Below are positions 12,915 through 19,635 of a DNA stretch of 24,727 bases, one piece after another. Made by a program: the position numbers and the translations under genes. The DNA comes from a virus. The notes beneath the pieces are model-generated. The model worked only from the letters and a program-made list of their open reading frames with translations. It ran no database searches and was not told the origin of the DNA. The stretch lies in the IMG/VR virus record IMGVR_UViG_3300005513_000321, positions 1-24,727 of that record. One strand, 5' to 3'. Position 1 is the first letter of the stretch. Each line of letters opens with the position of its first letter.

Positions 12915-15389
12915 TTACCCGCCCCGGTAAAGTATGCCGCCTGGAAGTATCTCTTTCTTAAGGCGGTCAGAAAGTACAGTCTGGATCATGCTCTGCAACT
13001 GTCGGGCAGTATTGGCAGTGTTGGCGCTGCTTGTTTCACCGGCCCCGCCACCCTCAACCGTGACAGGCGCGCTGACAGAAATAGATGTACCGCCGCTGCC
13101 ACCACCATTACCTATCGCACGAACACCCAGTGAGCCATCAGCCGCACGCGTCAACGGCATAATCGCTTCAGGACCCGCCTCGCCCATCAGACCAGCACCT
13201 TTAGCGAAGGCAAACAGTGTCGGAGAACTGACGACCGATCCGCTATACTGGCTCAGGTCATGGGACTCGTACACGCCCCCTTTGGCGTTGAGCGTCAGGT
13301 TGTTGTAGGAACCGCTGCTGAATGAATTATTCGCTGTGCCACCGCCAGCCGATGCCGCGCCAACAGCAGCGCCACCCACAGAACTGACAATGCCACTCAC
13401 CAGATTAACTGCGGCCATTTGCAGGGCCACTTTAGCGATCATACTGAGTACCGATGAGGCCCAGTCTTTCCAGCTGGCTTTATTACCCATGAGCATGGAT
13501 GAAACATTATCCAGTGCGCTGTCCATTGAGCTGCTGACGACGCTTGCCGCTGAGGCTGAATAGTTTGATGAAGTGTCCAGCCAGTTCGCCAGACCATCAC
13601 TCACCCCACCCATCCAGTCGGACTGCATGGCATCCATGCTTTTGTAGTAGTCCTCCTGAATTTTCAGGCGGTCGCTCATGGCGCTGCCGATTGCGCTGTT
13701 TTCACGCTCATAAAGCGATTTGGTGATATCGCCAGACTGATACTGTGTCTGAAGCTCGCGCTGCTGATCGAGGTATTCGCGCTCGATGCTCAGGCGCTCC
13801 TTCATGCGCTGACGCTCTTTGTCGCCCTGCCCGGCCCCCTGAACATCGATATTCAGCGATGATTTTGCATTGCCGTTCTGCGCCTGCAGGTTTGCAACAA
13901 AAGCCGCTATCTTGGCATTCTCTTCATTCGCTTTTTTGACTGCATTAAGCCGATCAACTTCCTGCGCTAGCAACTCCAGGCGTTTCTGCTGCGTGCCGTT
14001 CAGCCCCTGCAGCTTGCCGTCTGCTATGTCGAACTGAAGCTTCTGCTGCTCGGTCACCACTGCAGTCTTTTTACCGGTTGTGTCAATCAGCTCAATCTGG
14101 CGCATGTAACTGCGCTCTGCCGCTTTGAATGCTGACTCCAGTTTTGCACCGGCTGTATACTTCGGTGGCTTCCCGTTCGTCTGGCCCGGTGCCAGTCCGA
14201 AGTCCAGCAGCGATGAAGCACTGGATGGCGTAACATCGGGGGATATCCTGATATCTTTCGGCTGCTTATTCTGCACTGACAGGCGTCCGGTCAGCGTGGC
14301 AATTTCGTCTGATACCGCCTTGACGCTGTCGTCTTTACCCATGATCCAGCCGAGGAAGGTCTGACTGCCGTCATACATTCCGTTGCCGCGATCCTTTGCA
14401 TTGCTGTTTAGGTAATCAATACGTGCCTGAATCTGATCCGGGTTATTCATATCAACCCGGTTACCCAGCGCCGCCATACGGTTGGATGATGATGTGGCAA
14501 GTTTTCCTGCACCAGCTGCTGCTTTAATCAGCCATCCGGCAAGCTGCGCTACCTGACTGACAAGGTCGGCAATGCCCTGCAGTACTTTCGGATCAGTCAA
14601 TACATCGTGAATCTCTGAGAGGGAGTTATTCAGCGGACTCAGGTCAACGTGCGCCAGTCCGGCTGCGATCTCCATCTTCAGCCCCTTCACCTGAGCTTCC
14701 ATATTCTGAAACAGGGTGTTGACCTTAATCAGGTCATCAATAGATTGCGGGTCAGGTGCTACGCCATAATCTTTCGCCAGCTGAATGAACTGATTCAGCT
14801 TTGCATTGTTGTTGTCGAATAGTGGAAGAAGCTTTGAAAGGTCATTACCCAGGCTTTCAAGGATGGTGACCTTTCCTGCGTTGGTGCTGATTTTGCCCAG
14901 CGCCTCACCAATCGCCAGCAGCTGTTTGTCCGGTGAGACCTTCGACAGCTTATCGGCAGACAGGCCAAGAGAGTTCAGTGCATCTACTGCTTCGCCTGAC
15001 TTGTTCAGGACCGCATCACCGATTTTATCGCTGAGGTCTTTGAAGATGTCGGCCATGTTGTCACCAGCAACACCGGCTTTCTCTGCCGCGAACTGCCACG
15101 CAAGCAGCTCCTGCGTGGACATCTTCAGCGACTTCGCCCACTGGTCTGTGGCATTAACCTGTTCGGACGTTGATTTAAGTAAAGCGAAACCGGCTGTGCC
15201 TGCCGCGAGCGCTGCTGCCTGAACCGCGCCGCCTACTGAGAGCAGTGCGGCTGAACTGGCAGCGGCGTCCTTCTGGACCTGCTTAGCCCACTTTTCAGTG
15301 GCACGCTCGGCCTTGTCCATGCCTGAAAGGAAGCCGCCCACTTTTGCGATCAGGTCAATCGTCAGGGTACCGAGTGACTTACTGGCCAT
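12915..15389 (-). CDS. H: tail tape measure protein H
   Basis: Encodes 824 residues (lambda H 853). The N-terminus holds a tape-measure start (KSLGTLTIDLIAKVGGFLSG) and a hydrophobic stretch (about 45-72). Long charged helices run from about 410 to 600 (AEERSYMRQIEL-type regions, LSIEREYLDQQRELQTQY), and a second hydrophobic segment lies at about 655-690. The C-terminal signature FAKGAGLMGEAGPEAIMPLTRA is shared with lambda gpH. The protein sets tail length and is ejected into the cell envelope during infection. GGAGATTTT precedes the ATG. It is intact, although the major tail protein that would polymerise around it is missing from this prophage. Confidence 0.94.
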   Translation of the reverse strand: MASKSLGTLTIDLIAKVGGFLSGMDKAERATEKWAKQVQKDAAASSAALLSVGGAVQAAALAAGTAGFALLKSTSEQVNATDQWAKSLKMSTQELLAWQFAAEKAGVAGDNMADIFKDLSDKIGDAVLNKSGEAVDALNSLGLSADKLSKVSPDKQLLAIGEALGKISTNAGKVTILESLGNDLSKLLPLFDNNNAKLNQFIQLAKDYGVAPDPQSIDDLIKVNTLFQNMEAQVKGLKMEIAAGLAHVDLSPLNNSLSEIHDVLTDPKVLQGIADLVSQVAQLAGWLIKAAAGAGKLATSSSNRMAALGNRVDMNNPDQIQARIDYLNSNAKDRGNGMYDGSQTFLGWIMGKDDSVKAVSDEIATLTGRLSVQNKQPKDIRISPDVTPSSASSLLDFGLAPGQTNGKPPKYTAGAKLESAFKAAERSYMRQIELIDTTGKKTAVVTEQQKLQFDIADGKLQGLNGTQQKRLELLAQEVDRLNAVKKANEENAKIAAFVANLQAQNGNAKSSLNIDVQGAGQGDKERQRMKERLSIEREYLDQQRELQTQYQSGDITKSLYERENSAIGSAMSDRLKIQEDYYKSMDAMQSDWMGGVSDGLANWLDTSSNYSASAASVVSSSMDSALDNVSSMLMGNKASWKDWASSVLSMIAKVALQMAAVNLVSGIVSSVGGAAVGAASAGGGTANNSFSSGSYNNLTLNAKGGVYESHDLSQYSGSVVSSPTLFAFAKGAGLMGEAGPEAIMPLTRAADGSLGVRAIGNGGGSGGTSISVSAPVTVEGGGAGETSSANTANTARQLQSMIQTVLSDRLKKEILPGGILYRGG

Positions 15390-15398
15390 AAAATCTCC

Positions 15399-15426
15399 AA
15401 AAAAAACCCGCCGAAGCGGGTTTTAC
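15399..15426. terminator. terminator upstream of H
   Basis: A-run, CCCGC-CGAA-GCGGG and TTTT on the + strand, so it works in both directions. It ends the membrane/secreted cargo pair on the minus strand, ten bases before the H start codon. Confidence 0.8.
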
Positions 15427-15440
15427 TAAACATCAATCAG

Positions 15441-15968
15441 TTATTTATTTTTGGGACTCGCGTAACCTTCTAAGTCAAACTTAAACTGTTTAGCGCCTGC
15501 CTGATAAAACTCAGCTTCAATAATGACTTTTTTGTGAGAGCTAAGATTTTTTATAAATGACGAGGACTGATCGAAAAAAATCACGTCCGAATTACCATTA
15601 CCAGACTCTGACATTGAGAATTTTTGAATTTTCTCACCATCAAATTTAACCGATACATGACAATCGTTAAATGAATTGCATGAAAACTGCCCTTTACTAA
15701 CTACCAGCAATGCTTCACTTGGTTGGAGATCTTCTGGTTTTTGGCCTTCTTTCAGCTCCGTTTTTTTCGAACGTAGGACAATAGCCATTTTCGAGCCGCC
15801 GTTGTATGGAAACTCAAACTCTACGGAATTGTCAGATTCGGTTTGAATGAATTTTTGCGCGGTTCCACGCATTTCGTCGTTATTGTAACTAGTGATCCAA
15901 TCAGCAGCAGACGCTGAAAACGAACACATTATCATCGAGGAAAAAATTGCTAATCTAATAGTTTTCAT
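15441..15968 (-). CDS. secreted protein of unknown function (175 aa)
   Basis: Encodes 175 residues. The first 21 (MKTIRLAIFSSMIMCSFSASA) form a signal peptide with an A-S-A cleavage site before ADWITSYNND. The mature part is soluble with a likely beta-sheet core (SVEFEFPYNGGSKMAIVLRS and KKVIIEAEFYQAGAKQFKFD) and one close cysteine pair (FSCNSFNDCHV, about residues 97-103) suitable for a periplasmic disulfide. Family not recognised. The start overlaps the stop of the membrane protein by four bases (ATGA), so the two are coupled. It sits between the T and H tail genes, where phages often carry lysogenic conversion genes. A periplasmic or surface role in the lysogen is inferred. Confidence 0.75.
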   Translation of the reverse strand: MKTIRLAIFSSMIMCSFSASAADWITSYNNDEMRGTAQKFIQTESDNSVEFEFPYNGGSKMAIVLRSKKTELKEGQKPEDLQPSEALLVVSKGQFSCNSFNDCHVSVKFDGEKIQKFSMSESGNGNSDVIFFDQSSSFIKNLSSHKKVIIEAEFYQAGAKQFKFDLEGYASPKNK

Positions 15969-16165
15969 TTAGCAGCCTCTTGTTTAATTACCACTTCCTG
16001 AGGCTTTAATTGCTGAATAGCACGGCAAATGCAATACGGGATCACAGCCCATGCCATTCCCATTGCGGCTCCTGCTGCTTGCTGAGGTGCACTATCAGCC
16101 AGAAAAACCATAACGACGCCTTGAATAAAACCAATCACTGAACAAACTATCGATGCCTTCCACAT
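15965..16165 (-). CDS. small two-helix membrane protein (66 aa)
   Basis: Encodes 66 residues from MWKASIVCSVIGFIQGVVMV. Two hydrophobic helices (about 4-21 and 30-50, AAGAAMGMAWAVIPYCICRA) flank a short loop, with a charged C-terminus (QQLKPQEVVIKQEAAK). The ATG at 16165 has AAGGA at proper spacing; the frame stays open to 16237 but includes the promoter. Family not recognised. It is coupled to the secreted protein by an ATGA overlap and both have their own promoter. Small phage membrane proteins of this size can block superinfecting DNA entry, which is a hypothesis here. Confidence 0.7.
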   Translation of the reverse strand: MWKASIVCSVIGFIQGVVMVFLADSAPQQAAGAAMGMAWAVIPYCICRAIQQLKPQEVVIKQEAAK

Positions 16166-16197
16166 ACTAATGTCCTTATCCCCAAGAGTTAGGAATA

Positions 16198-16226
16198 ATC
16201 CTAAAGAAAATTTTGACATATGTGAA
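16198..16226 (-). promoter_or_regulatory. promoter of the membrane/secreted cargo pair
   Basis: On the minus strand TTCACA (16221-16226), a 17-base spacer and TAGGAT (16198-16203), about 33 bases before the ATG at 16165. The downstream leader holds TTGGGGATAAGGA, shared with the lipoprotein gene at 4417. Confidence 0.5.
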
Positions 16227-16258
16227 GCATTTATCATTCAGCATTTGCTGCTTATTCG

Positions 16259-16731
16259 TTATCCCCAGCTGGTCATGGCTTCATTAAGTGAAATCGGCTC
16301 ATCAGCAGCAGTGACTTTAGTGAAGTGCAGCGTGAAGTCAGTCGGGCTGAACGGCGGCGTTTTCGCATCCCTGTTGACGTTAGCGATGATGCTTGCCACC
16401 ATCCCTGCGCCCCACTCGGTACGCATCATGGGGTTCAGGCTTCCGTAGCGTTCCCGGTATTTTGCCCAGAGTTGCGACTCTTTGAAGGTGATCTTCTCAC
16501 GCGCTTCGGCGATGGTGCGGCCACCGATGCCGTTGAGGACGAGCTCGCACCAGAATTCGTCTTCGGCGCTGAGCTCGAAGTCTTTCCCAGGTCGTTAACT
16601 TCCTGAATGGCAACCAGCAGTGCAATGGTGAGCGCACCATCAAGAGAGCCACGATCCGGGTCAGCCTCGCCGGTAATGTCCGCCGGGGTAAAAACCGGCT
16701 TGCCAGTGATGATGCAGAACGGACTTCCCGC
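16259..16731 (-). pseudogene. 5'-truncated tail assembly chaperone G and G-T frameshift remnant
   Basis: From about 16715 the minus strand reads ITGKPVFTPADITGEADPDR and on to LLVAIQEVNDLGK. The heptamer GGGAAAG (16582-16588) follows, in the G-GGA-AAG phase used by lambda-type G/T genes for -1 slippage. Without slippage the frame ends at 16435 after a Ser-rich tail. With -1 slippage it continues DFELSAEDEFWCELVLNGIG to a stop at 16259, giving a T-type extension of about 110 residues. The 5' end is missing: the frame is closed by TGA at 16732-16734 and has no start codon before it. Upstream sequence belongs to the terminase gene in another frame. G and G-T are chaperones for the tape measure during tail assembly. 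Without a start the gene should be silent. Confidence 0.75.
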
Positions 16732-17033
16732 TCACGCATGGTGAGCAGTTTGTCATAGCGCTTCAGCCCGTCCTCGCGCGACAGCCAGCTCAGCTCAAAT
16801 TCTTCAATCTGCATCGTCAGCAATCGCGACTGAACAACATGACGGCAATACATTTCCATCATGTCGCGGTGAGTTTCTGTAAATGAATTTGCTGGATTGT
16901 CATTCACCAGCCGGACCCACACGCTAATCTCGGGATCGCTGAGATGAATGGACGGCTGCAGCCTGCTTTCAGCCAGAGCTGGCAGCGAGACAGCAGACGT
17001 CGCAGCCAGAGACTTTCTGCCTCGCTGTGCCAT
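16497..17033 (-). pseudogene. terminase small subunit, truncated and fused out of frame to tail gene G
   Basis: The reading frame encodes 178 residues. Residues 1 to about 112 match the P27/Terminase_4-type small terminase of HNH-associated enterobacterial phages: MAQRGRKSLAATSA at the start, MMEMYCRHVVQSRL (about 59-72) and YDKLLTMREREVRSASSLA (93-111). From residue 113 the chain becomes low-complexity Arg-rich (RTLPARLTRIV, RAQRRRRILVRARPQRHRW), which is gene G read in the wrong frame. The normal end of the family (an RxTQQ-type tail) is absent. AAGGAAAA precedes the ATG. The large terminase, which should follow, is missing. The product could not package DNA; whether the chimaera is made is unknown. 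Confidence 0.8.
16582..16588 (-). promoter_or_regulatory. -1 frameshift slippery heptamer GGGAAAG (G to T)
   Basis: Minus strand GGGAAAG in the phase G-GGA-AAG, the same heptamer as lambda G/T. The zero frame leads to a Ser-rich tail ending at 16435, and the -1 frame to the T extension ending at 16259. The site survives although the 5' part of G is deleted. Confidence 0.8.
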
Positions 17034-17134
17034 TACTTTTTCCTTTTTTTCTGGACGTTTTTAAAAAAGAAACTGAGGGCGCGGTCTTTAAGGTTTTGCT
17101 GCCAGAGCTTTGTCCCTCCCCCCGTGCCTGCCAT
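17033..17134 (-). CDS. possible 33-aa basic peptide upstream of terminase
   Basis: A short frame on the minus strand beginning MAGTGGGTKLWQQNLKDRAL and ending NVQKKRKK, whose TAA overlaps the terminase ATG (TAATG). The overlap and the strongly basic tail suggest coupling, but there is no good ribosome binding site and the length is small. The Fur-like site lies four bases before its ATG. It could equally be leader sequence. Confidence 0.3.
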   Translation of the reverse strand: MAGTGGGTKLWQQNLKDRALSFFFKNVQKKRKK

Positions 17135-17137
17135 AAG

Positions 17138-17156
17138 GATAATGATAATAGTTATC
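17138..17156. promoter_or_regulatory. Fur box
   Basis: GATAATGATAATAGTTATC matches the 19-bp Fur consensus GATAATGATAATCATTATC at 17 positions. It contains the 7-1-7 core TGATAAT-A-GTTATCA (17143-17157). A half-site, ATTATCA, lies about 55 bases to the right. No recognised iron-related gene is next to it; the nearest downstream genes are the 33-aa frame and the truncated terminase on the minus strand. Confidence 0.55.
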
Positions 17157-17214
17157 AAATGGGCATCGGAGCGCCGATTTGGTGTCATCGGCTGGCTTCA
17201 AATGCTAATGATTA

Positions 17215-17424
17215 TCACTTCTCAATGATTTGCAGGTTCTCGCGTGACAGGCTGGCAGGCACTAGGCTCTTGCCGATACCAATCGGAATTGACATGCTGA
17301 CCGATGGCATAGTCTCGCCCACTTCATGACTGAACCCGATGGCCGTAACCGAATTGAACTGAATGCCGTCGATACTGAACTCAATCAGCTTGCCATCTCT
17401 ATATTCAATCTTGAGGTCTTTCAT
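17215..17424 (-). CDS. 69-aa phage protein of unknown function
   Basis: Encodes 69 residues beginning MKDLKIEYRDGKLIEFSIDG and ending SLSRENLQIIEK. It is soluble and looks like a small beta-rich protein (alternating hydrophobic residues, TMPSVSMSIPIGIG). It lies between the HNH endonuclease (12 bases upstream) and the terminase region, so it was probably co-transcribed with the packaging genes. The start has GGGAGAA upstream. I do not recognise the family and see no catalytic motif. Confidence 0.65.
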   Translation of the reverse strand: MKDLKIEYRDGKLIEFSIDGIQFNSVTAIGFSHEVGETMPSVSMSIPIGIGKSLVPASLSRENLQIIEK

Positions 17425-17436
17425 TCATTTCTCCCG

Positions 17437-17727
17437 TTACCAGATAACGCGGCCATCATCGTCGAACTCAGTCACTGTTCCGCCATTCTCCAGACGCTGC
17501 TTCACTGAGTCATGGCAACGTTTGCAAAGTGACTGGAGATTGTCGGGATCATGGAATAGCGCAACATCGCCTTTATGTGGCGTGATGTGGTCAACTATGG
17601 ATGCTGAGATAACCTGATTGCGCTTGAGGTGAAACTCACACAACGGTTGCTTCTGGAGCTGGTGATAGCGAAGGCGATACCAGCGCTTAGAGTTGTATAA
17701 GTTGTGCCATGGTGAAGTGCTGGCCAT
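17437..17727 (-). CDS. phage HNH endonuclease
   Basis: Encodes 96 residues. It has the H-N-H fold with a CxxH / CxxC-type metal site: CEFHLKRNQV (Cys30), ASIVDHITPHKGD (catalytic His in VDHI, about 47), DNLQSLCKRCHDSVK (Asn about 63, CxxC 68-71 and His72). Length is normal for the small HNH proteins found just upstream of terminase in HK97-like phages, where such proteins work with terminase in cutting and packaging DNA. AGGAAA precedes the ATG. The gene looks intact, but its terminase partner is truncated. Confidence 0.92.
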   Translation of the reverse strand: MASTSPWHNLYNSKRWYRLRYHQLQKQPLCEFHLKRNQVISASIVDHITPHKGDVALFHDPDNLQSLCKRCHDSVKQRLENGGTVTEFDDDGRVIW

Positions 17728-17851
17728 TCAGCGTTTCCTGCTGGCTAAATGTGGATGTGTTTAACCCTCGGCAATGGTGAGCCAACCAGCCGATGATTCA
17801 TCGTTTATATGCTGAAAAGTTAACTCGATAAATGCACTTTTAAGCACAATA

Positions 17852-17874
17852 TAAAAAGCCGCCCTTGAGCGGCA
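17852..17874 (-). terminator. intrinsic terminator after the 71-aa gene
   Basis: On the minus strand GCCGCTCAAGGGCGGC followed by TTTTT, directly downstream of the 71-aa gene. The gap 17728-17880 holds no gene that I can support. Confidence 0.75.
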
Positions 17875-17880
17875 GTGTAA

Positions 17881-18096
17881 TTACTTGACCTTCGCTGCTT
17901 CCTGTATAGCATCAGCTAAAGCTTCAATGTTATTTGCAACACCATTCAAAGAATCAGCAACACGTGTTGAGTTGGTATTTGCGGAAGAAGCTCCTAATGC
18001 TGCTTTAGCCAACTCTAATGCAGCATCTAAAGCAATTATTCTCTTCTTCTCTGCCGATGTAGCTCCGCCAGCCGACCTTAAGTAATTATCAAGCAT
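17881..18096 (-). CDS. small helical protein (71 aa), unknown
   Basis: Encodes 71 residues beginning MLDNYLRSAGGATSAEKKRI. After the N-terminal part it is almost wholly Ala/Leu/Asn-rich helix (LDAALELAKAALGASSANTN and LNGVANNIEALADAIQEAAK), which suggests a helical hairpin or a small coiled-coil oligomer. No signal peptide, no membrane span. GGAGG precedes the ATG, but a CCTCC eight bases further up could pair with it. It lies downstream of the 222-aa membrane protein and has its own terminator. Function unknown. Confidence 0.65.
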   Translation of the reverse strand: MLDNYLRSAGGATSAEKKRIIALDAALELAKAALGASSANTNSTRVADSLNGVANNIEALADAIQEAAKVK

Positions 18097-18100
18097 AAAC

Positions 18101-18118
18101 CCTCCTTATCAATGGAGG
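18101..18118 (-). promoter_or_regulatory. hairpin covering the ribosome binding site of the 71-aa gene
   Basis: On the minus strand CCTCC-ATTGATAA-GGAGG: the five bases of the Shine-Dalgarno sequence can pair with CCTCC upstream in an eight-base loop. The stem is short, so it may act as a weak translational control or be fortuitous. Confidence 0.35.
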
Positions 18119-18273
18119 TCATAAACTAACCGCAACCTTAATACTATGAAAGAGAATTTTTCTAATTTCGTCGGACACCTAACAGTTTGGCTTACCAAGC
18201 CTGTAAATCTAATTCTGCGAAGATGCCAGTATAAAAATTAATTTCTCACTATTTTTCTAAGTTTTATAAATAA

Positions 18274-18942
18274 TTAATTCTCTTTTACTCTATGCTTTGC
18301 CATTATTCTTTCGGCTTTTCTTTCCATACTCCTCAAAGTCTGATTGGCTCTAGACCTCCACATGGATTTAAGGCTTTTCTCTATTGTAACCCTTGGGTCC
18401 CAGTCATCGCGCTTTGGTATTTTAAATATCTTTCTTAATTCATCAGATATCTCAATTGAGTAAAGCCCAACTTTTGCATAAGACCTACGTCGCTCAGCAT
18501 AGTAATGATGAACATCATCGTAATCATATGCAGGACTATTTGTGATCTCTCGCAATTTTTCTTTTGCTTTGTAGAGTTCAACACTAATGTTTTGAAGCTT
18601 ATAAAGCATCAATGGATCAAGGTACTTATGCTCACCTTTAACTTCGGATAGATTAAACGTCGGAATGTCCACTTGAGGCTCGTATTCGTGTTCATTAGGT
18701 TCTGGATAGAATGGATCAAATCCCTGATCCCAAGAAACTTCACCGCATTTAGCGGTAAACTCATCTAACAGAAATATGAGCTGTACAATGATGTAGTTCC
18801 TTTCTGTCTTACGCTTCCTTATATCAAAGTAAATATCCTTACCTGTATTAACAATAAGAGGCACTGATAGGGCAGCAACTGCACCCAAAAAGGGGTAGAG
18901 TTTTGCGGGATCATTAACTAATTCTTCAAAAAAAGACATCAT
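18274..18942 (-). CDS. membrane-anchored protein of unknown function (222 aa), moron
   Basis: Encodes 222 residues beginning MMSFFEELVNDPAKLYPFLG. One hydrophobic segment (about residues 15-33, LYPFLGAVAALSVPLIV) is followed by a basic stretch (DIRKRKTERN) and a second moderately hydrophobic segment (YIIVQLIFLLDEF, 50-62). The rest is a cytoplasmic-looking charged helical domain with acidic patches (FDPFYPEPNEHEYEPQ) and a very basic C-terminus (MERKAERIMAKHRVKEN). It could be a membrane-tethered, nucleic-acid- or membrane-binding effector, but I know no family. The gene is AT-rich compared with the lysis genes, has its own promoter and lies between the lysis cassette and HNH, a position used by phages for exclusion and defence cargo. 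Confidence 0.7.
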   Translation of the reverse strand: MMSFFEELVNDPAKLYPFLGAVAALSVPLIVNTGKDIYFDIRKRKTERNYIIVQLIFLLDEFTAKCGEVSWDQGFDPFYPEPNEHEYEPQVDIPTFNLSEVKGEHKYLDPLMLYKLQNISVELYKAKEKLREITNSPAYDYDDVHHYYAERRRSYAKVGLYSIEISDELRKIFKIPKRDDWDPRVTIEKSLKSMWRSRANQTLRSMERKAERIMAKHRVKEN

Positions 18943-18970
18943 CTGTTCTCAAGGCGGCGGGGTGCTATGG

Positions 18971-18999
18971 AGAATAATGCTAACTTTTTATGAACTCAA
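18971..18999 (-). promoter_or_regulatory. promoter of the 222-aa moron
   Basis: On the minus strand TTGAGT (18994-18999), a 17-base spacer and TATTCT (18971-18976), about 29 bases before the ATG at 18942. It gives the gene expression independent of the late promoter. Confidence 0.6.
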
Positions 19000-19055
19000 G
19001 CAAATGAAAGGTTAGTGATCTGCACATTGCTCTCTTATGAATTGCTGCACTCCGC

Positions 19056-19340
19056 CTATTTTCTTTCCAGTTTTAGGATGGCAGCCCTGTCAATGTTGCA
19101 CTGCCCCAGAGCACCATATAACTCTGCGTTGAGGCTTACGCTGTCACCGAACGTCATATCCTGTGATGGCGCTGGAACGTCAATCTGGCTGGTCAGTTCA
19201 GCCGGAAGGCTTAGCCGATGCTGTTGCACTGCCCGGTACTCCACCAGCGGCTTTTGCTGCGTCCCGCAGCCGGTCAGCAGCATCAGGGGGAATAGGAGCA
19301 ACAGCACACTTGTCCGCCGCAAGGTAACGCTTAATTTCAT
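19056..19340 (-). CDS. Rz1: o-spanin Rz1 (outer-membrane lipoprotein)
   Basis: Encodes 94 residues. The signal peptide MKLSVTLRRTSVLLLLFPLM ends in the lipobox L-T-G-C (Cys25). The mature part starts GTQQKPLVEYRAVQQHRLSLP, with prolines in the middle and a C-terminal part ending KLERK. It begins inside the Rz gene in another frame and extends beyond it, the arrangement of P2 LysB/LysC-type and other overlapping spanins. Together with Rz it should span the periplasm and fuse the two membranes in the last step of lysis. Confidence 0.87.
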   Translation of the reverse strand: MKLSVTLRRTSVLLLLFPLMLLTGCGTQQKPLVEYRAVQQHRLSLPAELTSQIDVPAPSQDMTFGDSVSLNAELYGALGQCNIDRAAILKLERK

Positions 19341-19635
19341 TCTGTAGTTTCCGGTTCTGCTGGGCTGTTACGGCGCGCTGCTCTGTGACCTGACTCATCA
19401 CTTCGTTTTGCTGTTTAACGGCTGTCACCAGCTCAGTGACACTTGATGCCAGACCATCGTTCTTAGAGCGCAGGTCGTTAATCTGCTCGTCTTTGCTGTT
19501 TGCCAGCTTCTCAAGCCTGTCGTTTGTCGCTTTCAGCTGTGAGTTACTGGCGTTAAGCCCCCACAGCGCCACGCAGATAAGACCGATGATGACCAGACCT
19601 GAATTGTTTCGGATAAAGCCGATTACGTTGAACAT
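19198..19635 (-). CDS. Rz: i-spanin Rz
   Basis: Encodes 145 residues. An N-terminal membrane anchor (about residues 12-28, SGLVIIGLICVALWGLNA) is followed by a long coiled coil (about 30-108: SQLKATNDRLEKLANSKDEQ and NRKLQNEIKRYL). After this comes a Cys/Pro segment (ADKCAVAPIPPDAADRL) and an Ala/Gly tail. This is the inner-membrane spanin that pairs with the Rz1 lipoprotein encoded in the overlapping frame. The first codons overlap the last 13 bases of the endolysin gene, so the lysis genes are translated as a chain. Confidence 0.9.
   Translation of the reverse strand: MFNVIGFIRNNSGLVIIGLICVALWGLNASNSQLKATNDRLEKLANSKDEQINDLRSKNDGLASSVTELVTAVKQQNEVMSQVTEQRAVTAQQNRKLQNEIKRYLAADKCAVAPIPPDAADRLRDAAKAAGGVPGSATASAKPSG

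Noticed and set aside
14806-15222. + strand open frame opposite the tape measure gene
   Set aside because: Antisense to a clear tape measure protein; Ser/Leu-rich composition is that expected from the reverse of the coding strand.
16170-16606. + strand frames over the G/T remnant
   Set aside because: The minus strand reads as chaperone G and T with a slippery site; the + frames have no support.
17107-17126. cos site in the C-rich run near terminase
   Set aside because: CCCTCCCCCC is striking and the location is plausible, but no cos consensus or phage end sequence can be shown from the sequence alone.
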